Source: Micromonospora coriariae (GTDB taxonomy: Bacteria; Actinomycetota; Actinomycetes; Mycobacteriales; Micromonosporaceae). Taken from it: a stretch of DNA of 64,000 nucleotides. The notes beneath the pieces are model-generated. The model did no database searches, was not told the DNA's origin, and saw only the letters and a program-made list of their open reading frames with translations. Shown in pieces: positions 1-8,427 of this stretch. The stretch spans positions 558,001-622,000 of the forward strand of contig NZ_LT607412.1 in NCBI RefSeq assembly GCF_900091455.1. Reading direction: 5' to 3'. A program made the position numbers and the translations under genes. Positions within the stretch are counted from its first letter, which is position 1, and every line of letters begins with the position of its first letter.

Positions 1-430
1 GGGCCTCGTGCCCTGGCCGGCCCCGGCTGCGGCGTCGCTCCTTCATCTCCGCCTCGTAGAGGTGGCGCCGCCCGCCCACCAGCTCCTCGCGGGCCTGCCG
101 GTCCAGCTCCCGGAACAGCGCGTGGTAGCCGTCGTCGAAGTCCTCGACGATCTGGAACGTCCACCGGCCGGCGATGACGTTGCGGCCCAGCAGCTCGGTG
201 TCGATCCGGTCGGCGAACCGCGGATGCCCGGCGGCGCGAAACTGCTCCACCGCGTCGTCGAGCATCAGGTCGGCGTGCCCGATCAGCTGGTGCAGCGAGT
301 ACAGGTGCCCCCGGGCCCGCTCGACGCACTCCAGTGCCTCGCTGAGCTTGCCGAGCGCGGCGACCGTCGCGTCGCTCACCCCGGCCGGCCGGCGGTGCTG
401 CTCGTCCGGCCCGTCCGCCTGCTGTCCCAT
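1..430 (-). CDS. Conserved hypothetical protein, C-terminus outside window
   Basis: The frame starts at an ATG at 430 behind a GGAGGAA ribosome site and runs off base 1, so 143 residues are visible. I do not recognise the family. The visible part is mostly helical and rich in Arg, Glu and Leu, with no signal peptide or membrane segment. It begins with a polar, Gln- and Asp-rich stretch. A central segment around HQLIGHADLMLDDAVEQF precedes a basic tail with REELVGG and EMKERRRS. It looks like a cytoplasmic protein. It is divergent from the gene at 592. Codon use is normal for the window, and the frame has no stop over its visible length. Confidence 0.75.
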   Translation of the reverse strand, partial: MGQQADGPDEQHRRPAGVSDATVAALGKLSEALECVERARGHLYSLHQLIGHADLMLDDAVEQFRAAGHPRFADRIDTELLGRNVIAGRWTFQIVEDFDDGYHALFRELDRQAREELVGGRRHLYEAEMKERRRSRGRPGHEA

Positions 431-591
431 CCGTTCCTCCGTGCTCTGTGCCGCCGTGTGCCGTGATTCTCCTGCTGCCCCGTCTGTGCCGGATCAACCC
501 TCGCGGTCAGCCGGAGTCGGCCGGTGGCGTGGCCGACACCCGCCGAGTGGCCGAGGTCAGCCCGGTCACCTGTCGATTAGCCTCGGTCACC

Positions 592-945
592 ATGCGTGTG
601 CCGTTCAACCGGGTCGCCTCCCGTACCGCCGTCGACTCGGCGCGGTCCACCCTTGCCGCTCTCACCGTCTCCGTGGGCACCGCCGGGCTGGCTGCCGCCG
701 CCGCGCGCCCCGGGCTGCTGGCGCTTGTCGACCAGCACGCCGCCGCCGTGCGCGACAGCCTCGACGGCGACCGTCGTCCGCTGACCGTCGCGGCGCTCGC
801 CGGCTACGCGGAGGGCGTCCGGGCCGCCGCCGTCGAGCACGGGTGGGTGCCGCCGAGCGGCCCGGTCGACTGGAGCGAGCCGGAGTGGCCGCTCACCCGG
901 CTGGTCGCGGTCTGCGCCCTGGCTCGCGCGCTGGACCGAACCTGA
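592..945 (+). CDS. Small conserved protein, DUF6401-like
   Basis: A 117-residue protein. The ATG at 592 follows a TAGCCT -10 box (578-583) by 8 bases and has no ribosome site, so a leaderless start is likely. The frame stays open upstream, but that extension has no supporting signal. The protein has an Ala-rich helical N-terminus, then DQHAAAVRDSL and a GYAEGV...EHGW segment near the C-terminus. That pattern reminds me of DUF6401, a short actinobacterial family sometimes labelled natural-product-associated. No biosynthetic genes lie nearby, so that label adds little. It converges on the membrane protein at 1063 across a strong hairpin. Confidence 0.65.
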   Translation: MRVPFNRVASRTAVDSARSTLAALTVSVGTAGLAAAAARPGLLALVDQHAAAVRDSLDGDRRPLTVAALAGYAEGVRAAAVEHGWVPPSGPVDWSEPEWPLTRLVAVCALARALDRT

Positions 946-1001
946 CCATCTGCCGACCGCTGTCGCAGGGACGACCGGCCGCAGCGCCGGTAACGCGCGC
1001 G

Positions 1002-1038
1002 GGGAGGGCGTCCCGCGCCACACGCGGAACGCCCTCCC
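1002..1038. terminator. Bidirectional hairpin terminator
   Basis: Sixteen-base arms (1002-1017 and 1023-1038) match at 15 of 16 positions around a 5-base loop. The hairpin sits between convergent genes ending at 945 and 1063. There is no T-tract, as is usual in high-GC actinobacteria. Confidence 0.75.
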
Positions 1039-1062
1039 GTCGACTGCGTGCTGTTTGCCCCG

Positions 1063-1875
1063 CTACGGGCGGTACTGCGTCGCCTGCTCCTCGACCTGCG
1101 GCATGGCCTGGGTGCGGTCGCCCGCACGGTCGGCCATCTGCCGCTCCATGTCGCCGCGACCGGCCGTGGTCGCCCGCCGGTTCTCCTGCACCGCCCGAGC
1201 TTCCTCGGCCGCCCGGTTCAGCCAACCCTCCCACCGGTTCTGCATGGGCCGCACCAGGCCACCACCGACACCGATGATCAGGATGCCGGCGACCGTGGCG
1301 AGCACCGCGATCAGCACCGGCGTGGTCACCGTGGTGGCGATACCCACCTGGTTCAGGGCGGCGATCACGCCGAGCGCGATGATGAAGATCGCCGTCAGGT
1401 CGGCCAGGACCTTGCCGTACGAGAGCCCGCCCAGCGCCCCGGTGACCAGATCCCGGACGGCGTTCGCGATCGCGGCCGCCACCACCACGATGACGATCGC
1501 CACGAAGGCGCGCGGCAGCCAGGCCACCACGCCGCTGATCAGGTCACTGATCGCGTTGGGTCCCCAGACTCCGAACGCGAACTGCAGCGTGAACAGCAGT
1601 ACCGCGTAGTACGCCAGTCTGGCCAGGATGTCGCTCGCGTCGTACTTCGTTCTCTCCAGTGCCCGCTTGATGCCGCCGCGTTCGACCGCCTCGTCGAAGC
1701 GCACCCGTTCCAGCACCGTGTCCACGATCTTCAGGACCGCTCTGGCGATGAGCCAGCCGACCACGAGGATCACGATGAAGGCCACGGCCTTCGGAATGAA
1801 GAGCAGCACCGACCTCCAGGTGTCGGCGATGGCATCACCGATGTCGGCCTGCCCGACCGCGAGGGTTTTCAGCAT
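1063..1875 (-). CDS. CmpX-like small-conductance mechanosensitive channel-type membrane protein
   Basis: A 270-residue protein starting at the ATG at 1875 behind GGAGGG. It has about five hydrophobic helices: one near residues 23-47, then several between about 85 and 215, the last very Gly/Val/Ile-rich. The charged C-terminus contains repeated Arg, Glu and Gln (about 225-270). The arrangement fits the conserved TM-helix (CmpX) family related to MscS channels. Those proteins sit in the cytoplasmic membrane and are linked to osmotic or envelope stress. A GACT-N15-GGGTAT promoter lies upstream, so stress-sigma control is likely. It is divergent from the SpoIIE gene at 2073. Ion conduction is not demonstrated by sequence alone. 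Confidence 0.85.
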   Translation of the reverse strand: MLKTLAVGQADIGDAIADTWRSVLLFIPKAVAFIVILVVGWLIARAVLKIVDTVLERVRFDEAVERGGIKRALERTKYDASDILARLAYYAVLLFTLQFAFGVWGPNAISDLISGVVAWLPRAFVAIVIVVVAAAIANAVRDLVTGALGGLSYGKVLADLTAIFIIALGVIAALNQVGIATTVTTPVLIAVLATVAGILIIGVGGGLVRPMQNRWEGWLNRAAEEARAVQENRRATTAGRGDMERQMADRAGDRTQAMPQVEEQATQYRP

Positions 1876-1910
1876 GATGTCCCTCCTGTCGCATGGACTG
1901 CGCCGGGCGC

Positions 1911-1935
1911 ATACCCGGCCACCGGTGCGGCAGTC
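1911..1935 (-). promoter_or_regulatory. SigB-type promoter for the CmpX-like gene
   Basis: On the minus strand GACT is followed by 15 bases and GGGTAT. This fits the GNNT-N14-16-GGGTA(C/T) pattern of actinobacterial SigB-type sigma factors. The -10 is about 36 bases from the ATG at 1875. Confidence 0.55.
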
Positions 1936-2072
1936 CGCGCGGGTCGCCACGTTTTTTCCGACAAGTCGCCGGACAGGGGCCGTGAACTGCTCGAACAGGC
2001 ACCGCGCCGGAGCCGCCCCGACCCGCCGCCATGATCGGATGCGGCTCTCCGACGGCCGGCTAGGCTGCGAAC

Positions 2073-4208
2073 ATGCCAGGAACGGTCGGGCGGGTCCCCA
2101 CGCCAGCAACTCCGGTGCCGGGCGCATCCACCGGGTCGGGCGCCGCCGCCGTACTCGGCCATGACTGGGCCGGCACCCCGCTCGGCCCGCCCGAGCGGTG
2201 GGACCCGGCGATCCGGGCCGTGGTCGATCTGATCCTCGCTTCCCCGATGCCGATGGCGCTGGCGTACGGCGACGACCTCGTCCTGCTCTACAACGACGGC
2301 TACGCCGAACTGCTGGGCAGCAAGCACCCCATGGCCCTCGGCCGGCCGTCCGCCGAGGTGTACGCCGAGATCTGGGCGCTGCCCGGTGTCGGCGAGGTGA
2401 TCGAGCGCGCCTACCGGCAGGGCGTACCGTTCCTGGAGAAGGAGAGCATCCTCCCGATGGTCCGCGGCCGCTCCGGCGTCGCCGAGCAGGCCGTCTTCAC
2501 CCGGAGCTACTCCCCGGTCCGCGACAGCACGGGACAGATCGTCGGGATGCTGACGGTCGCCGCCGAAACCACCCACGTCACCGAGCAGCTGCAGAGCCTC
2601 AGCGAGGTCGCCGCCGCGCTCGCCGGCACCCTCACCCTCGACGACGTGGCCCGGGTGGCCCTGCGGTACGCGATCACCACGTTCGACGCCGACCAGGTCG
2701 CGTTCGCGGTCGACGAGGGCGGCGGCGGATGGCGGATGGTGCGCCGGGTGCGCGGTGAGTTGATGGACGAGGCCGACGAGCGCCTGCCACCGCTCTGGCG
2801 GCGCGTCCCGGCGGACTGGTCGGCCCCGCTGGTGGACGCGGCCCGCTCCGGCGGGCCGTCGTTCACCCGGGACGGGCAGCCGCTGCGGGAGACAGCGGTG
2901 GACCGTCACGACCAGAAGATCCGCTCGCTGGCCGCGTTGCCGCTGGGCACCTCGGTGGTCCGCGGCGGGCTGTCGGTCGGCTACCAGGTGCCGCACACCT
3001 GGTCGGCCGCCGAGCGGGCGCTGCTGGCCGCGTCGGCCGAGTTGATCGGCCAGGCGGCGGAGCGGGCCCGCCGGTTCGAAACTCAGCACGGCACCGCCCA
3101 GTTGCTGCAACGCAGCATGCTGCCGGCGAACCTGCCCGACCTGCCCCGGCTGCGGATCGCGGCTCGCTACGACCCGGGCGTGGACGGCAACGCGGCCGGC
3201 GGGGACTTCTACGACGCGTTCCTGCTGCCCACCGGCGGGCTCGGCGTCGTGCTGGGCGACGTCGCGGGGCACGACGTACAGGCCGCCGCACGGATGGGAC
3301 AGGTCCGTGCGGCGCTGCGCGCGCTGGCCCTGGCCGACCCGGCCCCGGACGCGGTGCTGGCCGGGCTGGACCGGCTGGTGACCAGCCTGGGTGCGGAGGC
3401 CGGCACGCACGAACTGTTCGTCACCGTGGTGTTCGGGGTGGTCGACGCCGATCGGCGCGAGTTCACCCTGGCCAGCGCCGGGCACCCGGCGCCGTTGATC
3501 CGCCGCTGCACCCCGGACGGTCGCTCACACGCGGAGTACCTGGAGGTGCCGGTCGGCCCGCCGCTCGGGCTCGGCGGCCGGCCGGCCACCACCACCGTCG
3601 CGTTCCGCCCCGGCGACACCCTGCTGCTGTTCAGCGACGGCGTGGTGGAGCGCCGCAGGCAGAGCCTCACCGTCGGGCTGGACGCGCTCGGCGACGCGGT
3701 CGCGAAGGCCGCCGGCAGCGACCCTCGTGCGCTCTGCGCGGTGGCCACCGCCGCGGTGCCGGGTGGCACCGAGGACGACGTGGCAGTGCTGGCGGTTGAG
3801 CACGCGCTCAAGCCGAGCCGGTCGGCGAGCATGGAGGTGCCGGCGGAGCCGACCGCCCCCAGCCGCGTCCGGCACTGGATGACCGGTCAGCTCGCCGAGT
3901 GGCAGGTTCCCGAGGCGGTGATCGGCGCGGCGGTGCTGTGCACCAGCGAACTGACCACCAACGCGCTGCTGCACGCCGGCACCGCCGCCCGGGTGGAGAT
4001 CGACCTCAGCCCCGAGCGGCTTCTGGTCTCGGTCGCCGACTCGGGCACCCGGGGGACCGTGACCCGGGCCCGCACCGACACGTTGAGCAGTCGCGGGCGA
4101 GGGCTCGGCCTGATCGAGCAGCTCAGCGACGCCTGGGGCACCGACCCGACGATCCGCGGCTCCACGGTCTGGTTCGAGATCCTCATCCCGCCGACCGAAG
4201 GTCACTGA
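2073..4208 (+). CDS. SpoIIE-family PP2C phosphatase with PAS, GAF and HATPase domains
   Basis: A 711-residue soluble signalling protein. A PAS-like sensor occupies about residues 50-170 and a GAF-like domain about 175-335. The SpoIIE/RsbU PP2C domain covers about 345-570, with metal-binding GGD at 376-378 and DDVA near its end. A C-terminal GHKL ATPase of the RsbW type covers about 585-705, with the N-box around E626 and N630 and a GRGLGL segment. Such proteins dephosphorylate anti-anti-sigma factors and phosphorylate them through the kinase domain. The ATG follows a TAGGCT box (2061-2066) by exactly 6 bases, so the mRNA is probably leaderless. No STAS partner is in the window; a SigB-type sigma gene lies 12 kb away. 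Confidence 0.93.
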   Translation: MPGTVGRVPTPATPVPGASTGSGAAAVLGHDWAGTPLGPPERWDPAIRAVVDLILASPMPMALAYGDDLVLLYNDGYAELLGSKHPMALGRPSAEVYAEIWALPGVGEVIERAYRQGVPFLEKESILPMVRGRSGVAEQAVFTRSYSPVRDSTGQIVGMLTVAAETTHVTEQLQSLSEVAAALAGTLTLDDVARVALRYAITTFDADQVAFAVDEGGGGWRMVRRVRGELMDEADERLPPLWRRVPADWSAPLVDAARSGGPSFTRDGQPLRETAVDRHDQKIRSLAALPLGTSVVRGGLSVGYQVPHTWSAAERALLAASAELIGQAAERARRFETQHGTAQLLQRSMLPANLPDLPRLRIAARYDPGVDGNAAGGDFYDAFLLPTGGLGVVLGDVAGHDVQAAARMGQVRAALRALALADPAPDAVLAGLDRLVTSLGAEAGTHELFVTVVFGVVDADRREFTLASAGHPAPLIRRCTPDGRSHAEYLEVPVGPPLGLGGRPATTTVAFRPGDTLLLFSDGVVERRRQSLTVGLDALGDAVAKAAGSDPRALCAVATAAVPGGTEDDVAVLAVEHALKPSRSASMEVPAEPTAPSRVRHWMTGQLAEWQVPEAVIGAAVLCTSELTTNALLHAGTAARVEIDLSPERLLVSVADSGTRGTVTRARTDTLSSRGRGLGLIEQLSDAWGTDPTIRGSTVWFEILIPPTEGH

Positions 4209-4276
4209 GGCCCGGTTCGCACGCGCCGGGGGGCCCGGAGGGTCAGCCGGCCAGCGAACGGGGTAGGAGGACGCCC

Positions 4277-4954
4277 ATGCGCACCGACCGACCCGCCGGG
4301 GTCCTCTTCGACGTCGATGGCACCCTCGTCGACACCACCTATTTACACACCGTGAGCTGGTGGGAGGCGCTGCGCCAGTCCGACCAGCCGGTGCCGATGG
4401 CGACCGTGCACCGGTCGATCGGGATGGGCTCGGACAAGCTCCTGGACCATCTGCTCGGTCCGGAGCGGGACCGCGACGCCGACGCGAAGCTGCGTGACGC
4501 GCACGACACCCTCTACGCCGAGTACTGGGAACGGCTGACGCCGCTGCCCGGGGCGGCGGACCTGCTGCGGGCCTGCGCCGAGCGGGGGCTGCGGGTCGTG
4601 CTCGCCACCTCCGCCTCCGAACAGGAGGTCGGCGCGTTGCGCCACGCGCTGAACGCCGACGACGTGATCGACACGGTCACCTCGTCGGCGGACGCCAAGC
4701 AGAGCAAGCCGGCCCCGGACATCCTGGTCGCCGCGCTGGAGCAGTCCGGGTTGGCCGCCGAGCGGGTGGTCTTCGTCGGCGACTCCGTCTGGGACGTCGC
4801 GGCCGCCGGCAAGCTGGACATCCCGTGCGTCGGGCTGACCTGCGGCGGCACCAGCCGGGGCGAGCTGGCCGGCGCCGGCGCGGTGGCGGTGTACGACGAT
4901 CCGGCCGCACTGCTGGCCACGTTGGACGATTCGCCGGTCACCCGCCCGCGCTGA
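4277..4954 (+). CDS. HAD-superfamily hydrolase, phosphoglycolate phosphatase-like
   Basis: A 225-residue HAD phosphatase starting at the ATG at 4277 behind TAGGAGG. Motif I is FDVDGTLVD (residues 11-19), with nucleophile D12 and general acid D14. Motif II is ATSAS near residue 115, motif III is the Lys of KPAPD near 145, and motif IV is FVGDSVWD near 170. An alpha-helical cap follows motif I, as in subfamily IA enzymes such as phosphoglycolate phosphatase and beta-phosphoglucomutase. The substrate cannot be read from sequence. It lies 68 bases after the SpoIIE gene and may be co-transcribed, though it has its own ribosome site. Confidence 0.9.
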   Translation: MRTDRPAGVLFDVDGTLVDTTYLHTVSWWEALRQSDQPVPMATVHRSIGMGSDKLLDHLLGPERDRDADAKLRDAHDTLYAEYWERLTPLPGAADLLRACAERGLRVVLATSASEQEVGALRHALNADDVIDTVTSSADAKQSKPAPDILVAALEQSGLAAERVVFVGDSVWDVAAAGKLDIPCVGLTCGGTSRGELAGAGAVAVYDDPAALLATLDDSPVTRPR

Positions 4955-5061
4955 GGAACCTTCCCCTTCGGCTCGGCGCACAGGCTTAGCTGTGCGGCTC
5001 GCTGGGCATGGTGTGTCACCACCTGCCCGCGACCCGTGGGCGCGGTCGAAGGGTGGCAGGG

Positions 5062-6351
5062 GTGGAGCCGGTAGACGTTGCGTTCGCGCTGGTTGGCCTG
5101 GGCGCTCTGCTCGCCGGCATCCTGCCCCGGGTGCTGGAGCGGCGGCCGCTGTCCATGCCGATCGCCTTCCTCGCCCTGGGAATGCTGGTCTTCCTGGTGC
5201 CGGTCGGGCTGCCCACACCGGACCCGCTGGCCCACCCGGAGCTGACCACCCACCTGACCGAGATCGGGGTGATCGTCGCCCTGATGGGCGCCGGGCTCAA
5301 GATCGACCGGCCGTTGAGCTGGGCGAAGTGGTCGTCCACCTGGCGCCTGCTGGTCATCGCGATGCCGTTGTGCATCGCGGCGGTGGCGCTGCTCGGCTGG
5401 TGGTGGGCCGGGCTGGTGCCCGCCGCGGCGCTGCTGCTGGGCGCCGCGCTGGCCCCGACCGACCCGGTGCTCGCCGCCGACGTGCAGGTCGGCGAGCCGA
5501 CCGACGTGGAGGACTCCGAGGACGAGGTCCGCTTCGCCTTGACCTCCGAGGCGGGCCTCAACGACGGGCTGGCGTTCCCGTTCGTCTACGCGGCCATCGC
5601 CATCGCCTCGACCAGCCTCGCGCCACGGGACTGGCTGGCCGACTGGCTCACCGTCGACGTGCTCTGGAAGGTCAGTGTCGGAGTCGGCGGCGGCCTGCTC
5701 ATCGGCTGGCTGCTCGGCAAGCTGTTCTTCCGGGCGCCCAGCCATCTGCGGCTGGCCCGGCACGCCGAGGGTTTCCTGGCGCTGGCCGCCACCTTCCTGG
5801 CGTACGGGCTGGTGGAGGTGGCCGGTGGGTACGGGTTCCTGGCGGTGTTCGTGGCCGCCCGCGCGATCCGGGCCGCCGAGCGGACCCACGAGTTCCACTC
5901 GGTCCTGCACGACTTCGCCGAGCAGATCGAACGGCTGCTCACCCTGGTGCTGTTGCTGCTGCTCGGCGGCGTCATCGTCGGCGGCCTGCTCGCTCCGCTG
6001 ACCTGGCCGGCGGTGGCCGTCGGGGTGGCGCTGGTGTTCCTGGTCCGGCCGCTCGTCGGCTGGTTGTCGCTGCGGGGCGCTCCGGGCCGACCGTCCGAGC
6101 ACTGGGTGATCTCGTTGTTCGGCATCCGCGGTGTGGGTTCGTTCTACTACCTGGCGTACGCCACCACGAAGGCGGACTTCCCGCAGGCGGAGCTGCTCTG
6201 GGCCACTGTCGGGCTGGTGGTGCTGGTCTCCGTGGTGGTGCACGGCATCGCGGCGACCCCGGTCATGCAGTTGCTGGACCGAAAGGGCGAGCGGACCAGC
6301 GACCCGGCCGAACGAGGTGTGCCCGCCCAGCGGGTCGCCGGGCACGCCTGA
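5062..6351 (+). CDS. CPA1-family Na+(K+)/H+ antiporter
   Basis: A multi-spanning transporter of about 430 residues with roughly twelve hydrophobic helices. CPA1 signatures are visible: the ion-binding region GAALAPTDPV, then SEAGLNDGLAFPF, and late GIRGVGSFYYL. It exchanges monovalent cations for protons across the plasma membrane, for pH and sodium homeostasis. I place the start at GTG 5062, eight bases after GAAGGG. The same frame is open from GTG 5053 and ATG 5008, but the ATG has no ribosome site and would add a basic, non-membrane leader. It lacks the long cytoplasmic C-terminus of the second antiporter at 29942. A hairpin follows the stop. Confidence 0.88.
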   Translation: MEPVDVAFALVGLGALLAGILPRVLERRPLSMPIAFLALGMLVFLVPVGLPTPDPLAHPELTTHLTEIGVIVALMGAGLKIDRPLSWAKWSSTWRLLVIAMPLCIAAVALLGWWWAGLVPAAALLLGAALAPTDPVLAADVQVGEPTDVEDSEDEVRFALTSEAGLNDGLAFPFVYAAIAIASTSLAPRDWLADWLTVDVLWKVSVGVGGGLLIGWLLGKLFFRAPSHLRLARHAEGFLALAATFLAYGLVEVAGGYGFLAVFVAARAIRAAERTHEFHSVLHDFAEQIERLLTLVLLLLLGGVIVGGLLAPLTWPAVAVGVALVFLVRPLVGWLSLRGAPGRPSEHWVISLFGIRGVGSFYYLAYATTKADFPQAELLWATVGLVVLVSVVVHGIAATPVMQLLDRKGERTSDPAERGVPAQRVAGHA

Positions 6352-6376
6352 GCCGCGGCCTGACGGTCGGCCCGCC

Positions 6377-6406
6377 CTGACGCCCGCCGGGGCCGGCGGG
6401 CGTCAG
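6377..6406. terminator. Bidirectional hairpin terminator
   Basis: Perfect 14-base arms (6377-6390 and 6393-6406) with a 2-base loop lie between the convergent antiporter and FAD-oxidoreductase genes. The hairpin overlaps the stop codon of the latter at 6403-6405. Confidence 0.75.
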
Positions 6407-7359
6407 GTGAGGCGGGCGGCCACTGCACGGCCGAGGTCCCGACCGGAGCGCCAGGCGCTCTGCACCCGGGGCTTGCCGAACGCGTCGCCGGCCAGGCCGA
6501 TCCCGTCGGCGTCCAGGTGATGCGTGCCGCCCCCGGTGGTGGTGGGCTTCGCGTACGTCCAGCGGTGCACGTGCACGTCGGCCGCCACCTCGGGCAACCC
6601 CAGCAGGTCCCGCACCGCCTGCTCGATCACCGGGCCGGCTCCGGTGGGTCGGGCGAGGTGCCCGGCGGCGAACTCCGGCACGGTGTGCGCGACCAGCACC
6701 GGGGCGCCGTCGCCCCGGCGGTCACCGTCGTCGCAGACCAGGCTGAGCACCGGGTGGTCGTTGACGAACGCGCCCCGGAAATCCGGCCAGCGCCGGGTCG
6801 GGAAGCGCAGCACCGCGGCCAGCGAGGGCGACCAACGCTGCGCCTGCACGACCCGGGTGGCGTCGGCCAGGGCCGGGTCGAGCAGCAGGGCGGCCTGCGG
6901 GCCCGGCATGGCCAGGGCGACCGCCGCACACGGCTGGCCGTCCACGACCGGCCCGGTTTCCACGGTGAGCACCAACCGGTCGACGGTCACCGGCACCGCG
7001 CCGGCCAGCTGTTCGACAAGTGAACGCAGTCCGCGCGGCGCGGCGAAGCGCATCGGCCCGGGCACGTCGCGGCGCCCGTCCCGGTCGTACGCCTGGAAGG
7101 TGTCGGTCCATTCGCGGACCAGGCCGGCGGCGCGCCACTGCTCGACCAGCGCGGCGAAGTCGGGGTCGCTGGCGGTGAAGTAGGCGGCGCCGATGTCGGC
7201 GGGACGGCCGTCGAAGCGTTTGCTGGCCATCCGCCCACCGCGCACGTGCCCCCGCTCCCGGACCTGCACCGGCACCCCGGCCGCGGCCAGTTCCACCGCA
7301 CAGGCGACCCCGGCGATGCCCGCCCCGACCACCACCACACCTGACCGGTCCACGCCCAT
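6403..7359 (-). CDS. Renalase-like FAD/NAD(P)-dependent oxidoreductase
   Basis: A 318-residue flavoprotein. The dinucleotide-binding motif VVVGAGIAGVACAVEL (about 8-23) is followed by an ERG...RGGRM segment, typical of amine oxidase and renalase-type enzymes. A late GDAF segment near the C-terminus contacts FAD. No signal peptide is present. The substrate is unknown. ATG 7359 sits exactly 6 bases after a TACGAT -10 box (7366-7371 on this strand), so the message is probably leaderless. That also rules out a longer N-terminal extension, which would lack a Rossmann-compatible sequence. The gene is divergent from the DUF3072 gene at 7448. Confidence 0.88.
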   Translation of the reverse strand: MGVDRSGVVVVGAGIAGVACAVELAAAGVPVQVRERGHVRGGRMASKRFDGRPADIGAAYFTASDPDFAALVEQWRAAGLVREWTDTFQAYDRDGRRDVPGPMRFAAPRGLRSLVEQLAGAVPVTVDRLVLTVETGPVVDGQPCAAVALAMPGPQAALLLDPALADATRVVQAQRWSPSLAAVLRFPTRRWPDFRGAFVNDHPVLSLVCDDGDRRGDGAPVLVAHTVPEFAAGHLARPTGAGPVIEQAVRDLLGLPEVAADVHVHRWTYAKPTTTGGGTHHLDADGIGLAGDAFGKPRVQSAWRSGRDLGRAVAARLT

Positions 7360-7395
7360 CCCGTGATCGTAAATGCCGCCCGACGCGCCGAGCAG

Positions 7396-7421
7396 GCATG
7401 AACCGGCGCAGCCCCGGGTAC
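7396..7421 (+). promoter_or_regulatory. SigB-type promoter for the DUF3072 gene
   Basis: GCAT, 16 bases, then GGGTAC. This matches the GNNT-N14-16-GGGTA(C/T) pattern. It lies 26 bases upstream of the ATG at 7448. Confidence 0.55.
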
Positions 7422-7447
7422 TGGCACACCTGTTCGAAGAAAGGGTG

Positions 7448-7669
7448 ATGACGATGACGGACCGCAGCAACGAGCAGGCCGACCCGCGCGGCGCGATCAA
7501 GGACCCGGACGAGTGGGTCACCGGCGACGAGCCGCCCACCGCGGCCCAGGAGTCCTACCTGGCCACCCTGGCCCGAGAGGCGGGCGCGGAGCTGCCGGAG
7601 GACCTGACCAAGTCCGAGGCGTCCAAGCGGATCGACGAACTCCAGGCGGAGACCGGCCGGGGCCAGTGA
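7448..7669 (+). CDS. DUF3072 domain-containing small protein
   Basis: A 73-residue acidic soluble protein. The core IKDPDEWVTGDEPPTAAQ...YL.TL..EAG...PEDLTKSEAS.RID.LQ matches DUF3072, a short family found beside stress genes in actinobacteria and proteobacteria. The TKSEAS-x-x-ID segment resembles the helix seen in SAP/Rho-N-like nucleic-acid-binding folds, but a binding role is only inference. The ATG at 7448 follows GAAAGGG. A second in-frame ATG two codons later is possible. A SigB-type promoter lies just upstream, which fits a general-stress role. It converges on the phosphodiesterase gene at 7685. Confidence 0.85.
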   Translation: MTMTDRSNEQADPRGAIKDPDEWVTGDEPPTAAQESYLATLAREAGAELPEDLTKSEASKRIDELQAETGRGQ

Positions 7670-7684
7670 CATCCCCGTGCGGGG

Positions 7685-8185
7685 TCAGCGGCGGGGCAGG
7701 CGGTGCAGCTCCACCCGGGTCAGGCGACCGGCGTCCACCTCGGCCGTGAGGTAGGTGGCGTGGGGCTGGGAGCGGCGGTCGGTGGGTGAGCCGGGGTTGA
7801 GCAGGCGCAGGCCACCGGGGGCTTCGGTGTCCCAGGGGATGTGCGAGTGCCCGAAGACCAGCAGGTCGACGTCAGGGAAGCGGGCCGCGCACCGCTGCTC
7901 GCGACCGGTCCGGGGGCCGGTCTCGTGCACCACGGCGACCCGCAGGCCGTCGAGGTCGGCCCGGGCCACCTCCGGCAGCCGGGCGCGCAGCGCCGGGCCG
8001 TCGTTGTTGCCGTACACCCCGATCAGCCGGCGGGAGCGCGCGGTCATCGCGTCGAGCAGCGACTCGTCCACCCAGTCGCCGGCGTGCAGTACCACGTCCG
8101 CCGCCTCGATCGCCTGCCAGAGCGGCCCGGGCAGATCCCGCGCCCGCTTCGGTAGGTGGGTGTCCGCCGTGAGCACGAGCCGCAT
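7685..8185 (-). CDS. YfcE/MJ0936-type metallophosphoesterase
   Basis: A 166-residue calcineurin-like phosphoesterase. It has the family metal ligands in order: ADTH at residues 7-10, HAGDWVD near 34, GNND near 60, HE near 88, and FGHSHIPW near 112. NPGSPTDRR near the C-terminus is typical of the YfcE subfamily. Members hydrolyse phosphodiesters with Mn2+ or Ni2+, and the physiological substrate is unknown here. The ATG at 8185 has no ribosome site. A GACAAT hexamer ends 6 bases before it, again suggesting a leaderless start. It stands alone on its strand. Confidence 0.9.
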   Translation of the reverse strand: MRLVLTADTHLPKRARDLPGPLWQAIEAADVVLHAGDWVDESLLDAMTARSRRLIGVYGNNDGPALRARLPEVARADLDGLRVAVVHETGPRTGREQRCAARFPDVDLLVFGHSHIPWDTEAPGGLRLLNPGSPTDRRSQPHATYLTAEVDAGRLTRVELHRLPRR

Positions 8186-8256
8186 CCGGGCATTGTCCCC
8201 CAGGTCCCGGCCGAGGGCATGATCTCCCCGTACACCCCGCCGGTGCGGACCGTCGG

Positions 8257-8288
8257 CCCGGTGCGGTCCGGTTCAGGACCGCACCGGG
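8257..8288. other. Strong hairpin in a divergent intergenic region
   Basis: Perfect 13-base arms (8257-8269 and 8276-8288) with a 6-base loop lie between divergent genes starting at 8185 and 8428. A terminator is not expected there. It may be a leader structure of the stress gene, an operator, or the end of an unannotated short transcript. The rest of 8186-8427 shows nothing else I can name. Confidence 0.5.
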
Positions 8289-8427
8289 TGAAGTCCGCTC
8301 CGCACCCGGCTGCCTACCCGGGGCGTCCGGGCGCATTCCTGGCGGGCGGCAGGGCATCCACCGTGGTTGCTGGCGTTACCGGACGGCGCGGGCGGGAACC
8401 CGGACGACTTGACGAGGGAGGATGCTC

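Noticed and set aside
4235..4265. GGGTAG near 4256 as a further SigB-type promoter for the HAD gene
   Set aside because: The nearest GNNT lies 17 bases away, outside the 14-16 range, and the GGGTAG is part of the ribosome site region.
5008..5061. ATG 5008 as the antiporter start
   Set aside because: No ribosome site, and the leader is a basic, non-membrane segment; GTG 5062 is better placed after GAAGGG.
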